NCBI RefSeq assembly: GCF_000384395.1 | Contig: NZ_ARWE01000001.1 | Location: 2,010,894-2,074,893 of the forward strand | DNA length: 64,000 bases | Direction: 5' to 3' | Source of the DNA: Geopsychrobacter electrodiphilus DSM 16401 | GTDB lineage: Bacteria; Desulfobacterota; Desulfuromonadia; Desulfuromonadales; Geopsychrobacteraceae | Part shown: one piece after another, positions 63,195 to 64,000 of the stretch | Layout of the letters: the number at the start of each line of letters is the position of its first letter | Numbering within the stretch: position 1 is the first letter of the stretch | Translations under genes and position numbers: made by a program | The notes under the pieces: generated by a model | Database searches by the model: none | Seen by the model: only the letters and a program-made list of their open reading frames with translations | Told to the model about the DNA's origin: nothing

Positions 63195-63866
63195 TCAAAA
63201 AGTTGGTTTGGGTTGACGCCTACTTTTAAATTCACGGTAAACAGTTGCTCCAACAGCAAGGTCATCGGGCAGTACTGAATCTTCATCCAGATCGAGGCAG
63301 CGCAATAGCCCGGGTTCGTTTGCCTGATAGCGGTACCCGCTTTCTGGACAGGTCAGAATCCCCTGCTCATCGGGAGTTCCTAGCAGATGCCCATGACGGC
63401 TCATCCAACCTGTCTGCTTAGCAGGGACGCCAACCATCAGAGCATAATCGGGAACGTCCTTTGTCACCACCGCGCCGGCAGCGATAAAGGCATAGCGCCC
63501 AATGGTGGTGCCACAGACAACGGTAGCGTTAGCTCCTATGGTTGTTCCACGACGAAGCAGGGTTTTTTCGTAAAGCGCCTGACGTAAGACCTGTGAACGA
63601 GGATTGGTGACGTTCGTTAGTACGCAGGAAGGGCCGAGAAAGACATCGTCTTCAATCTCGGTCCCTTCATAAATAGAGACATTATTCTGTACTTTGACAT
63701 TGTTGCCGATAAGTGTGCCCCCAGAAACACAGCAGTTCTGCCCAAAGCTGCATTTCTCGCCAATTTTTGCCCCCGAAAGGACGTGACTGAAATGCCAGAT
63801 TTTGGTACCACTACCAACTTCAGCTCCATCATCAACATAGGATGATTGGTGAACAAAATAATCCAT
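63195..63866 (-). CDS. hexapeptide-repeat acetyltransferase (WbpD/WlbB-like)
   Basis: Left-handed beta-helix acyltransferase of 223 residues. Hexapeptide units (GTKIWHFSHVLSGAKIG, NNVKVQNNVSIYEG) include the NNVSIYEGTEIEDDVFLGP stretch characteristic of WbpD/WlbB, which N-acetylate UDP-3-amino-2-acetamido-2,3-dideoxyglucuronate for O-antigen synthesis. An added C-terminal part has CPESGYRY. The ATG at 63866 has GGAG six bases upstream; the longer frame adds four residues. It lies 12 bases after an aminotransferase gene, the natural preceding enzyme (WbpE-type). Confidence 0.88.
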   Translation of the reverse strand: MDYFVHQSSYVDDGAEVGSGTKIWHFSHVLSGAKIGEKCSFGQNCCVSGGTLIGNNVKVQNNVSIYEGTEIEDDVFLGPSCVLTNVTNPRSQVLRQALYEKTLLRRGTTIGANATVVCGTTIGRYAFIAAGAVVTKDVPDYALMVGVPAKQTGWMSRHGHLLGTPDEQGILTCPESGYRYQANEPGLLRCLDLDEDSVLPDDLAVGATVYREFKSRRQPKPTF

Positions 63867-63878
63867 GACGATCTCCAT

Positions 63879-64000
63879 TTAAGAAAGGGCTTCCTTAGCG
63901 CACATCACAATAAAATTTTGGTCTTTCTCGCTCAAATAAGGGTATATTGGTAGACTCACAATACGGGAAGCTACCTTTTCCGAGACTGAGAAGTCTCCGT
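63879..64000 (-). CDS. DegT/DnrJ/EryC1-family aminotransferase, C-terminal fragment
   Basis: The frame is open from the window edge to TAA at 63879 and encodes FSVSEKVASRIVSLPIYPYL and about 17 further residues ending in CAKEALS. The S-E-x-x-(A/S)-x-x-(V/I)-(L/V)-S-L-P-(M/I)-Y-P block is the conserved end of PLP-dependent sugar aminotransferases (WbpE, ArnB, DegT). The start lies beyond the window. Adjacent to the WbpD-like gene, it would form the 3-amino sugar on UDP-activated uronate. Confidence 0.85.
   Translation of the reverse strand, partial: GDFSVSEKVASRIVSLPIYPYLSEKDQNFIVMCAKEALS

Overview
The window looks like a chromosomal segment of a Gram-negative deltaproteobacterium of the Desulfuromonadales/Geobacterales type (Desulfuromonadota). 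This is an inference from content: many sigma-54 activator/histidine kinase pairs, c-type and multihaem cytochromes, GEMM-type cyclic-dinucleotide riboswitches, a PrsK/PrsR-exosortase locus, a two-part cobalamin methionine synthase and a hybrid malic enzyme. No rRNA, tRNA or CRISPR array was recognised.

Layout. 1-6.4 kb: long REP-like hairpins, a cytochrome c/periplasmic-binding-protein fusion, an outer-membrane barrel, a subtilase lipoprotein and a Met-rich SCO copper chaperone. 6.5-15.9 kb: a minus-strand run with a sigma-54 two-component pair, galE, a Crp-family regulator, a chemoreceptor, ExbD/ExbB and a small phosphoesterase. 16-31.4 kb: housekeeping metabolism (malic enzyme with a clear sigma-54 promoter, threonine synthase, MscS channel, OmpA lipoprotein, methionine synthase in two genes, ArgS) plus a MshEN-domain protein and small accessory genes. 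31.6-38.3 kb: a second sigma-54 two-component pair, a polyprenyl diphosphate synthase and an orphan kinase divergent from the oxidase operon. 38.4-46.3 kb: a cbb3 oxidase operon (ccoN, ccoO with an added cytochrome c domain, a CcoQ-like peptide, a CcoP-anchor-like peptide, ccoG, ccoH, ccoI, ccoS, a TauE/SafE-like protein). 46.3-47.8 kb: a membrane-bound XRE regulator and a tetrahaem cytochrome.

48-60.7 kb appears to be a cyclic-dinucleotide-linked surface-protein island. One GEMM riboswitch with a terminator precedes an FN3-domain protein on the plus strand. Two GEMM-terminator units in series precede a minus-strand FN3/cadherin-like protein. Continuing on that strand come a lipoprotein, a TIGR03790 protein, exosortase XrtA, EpsI, PrsK and PrsR. 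A PilZ-domain gene lies between the two arms. The exosortase machinery is present but no PEP-CTERM substrate is visible in the window.

60.9-64 kb: an intact IS30-family element sits immediately upstream of the tandem-riboswitch promoter. It is followed by a YdcF/SanA-like gene whose frame is broken at a run of 14 C, a WbpD-like acetyltransferase, and the end of a DegT-family aminotransferase that runs off the window, which suggests the edge of a polysaccharide cluster.

For long proteins, start codons were moved inward from the longest open frame where a clear ribosome binding site, signal peptide or overlap supported it. The evidence fields say so.
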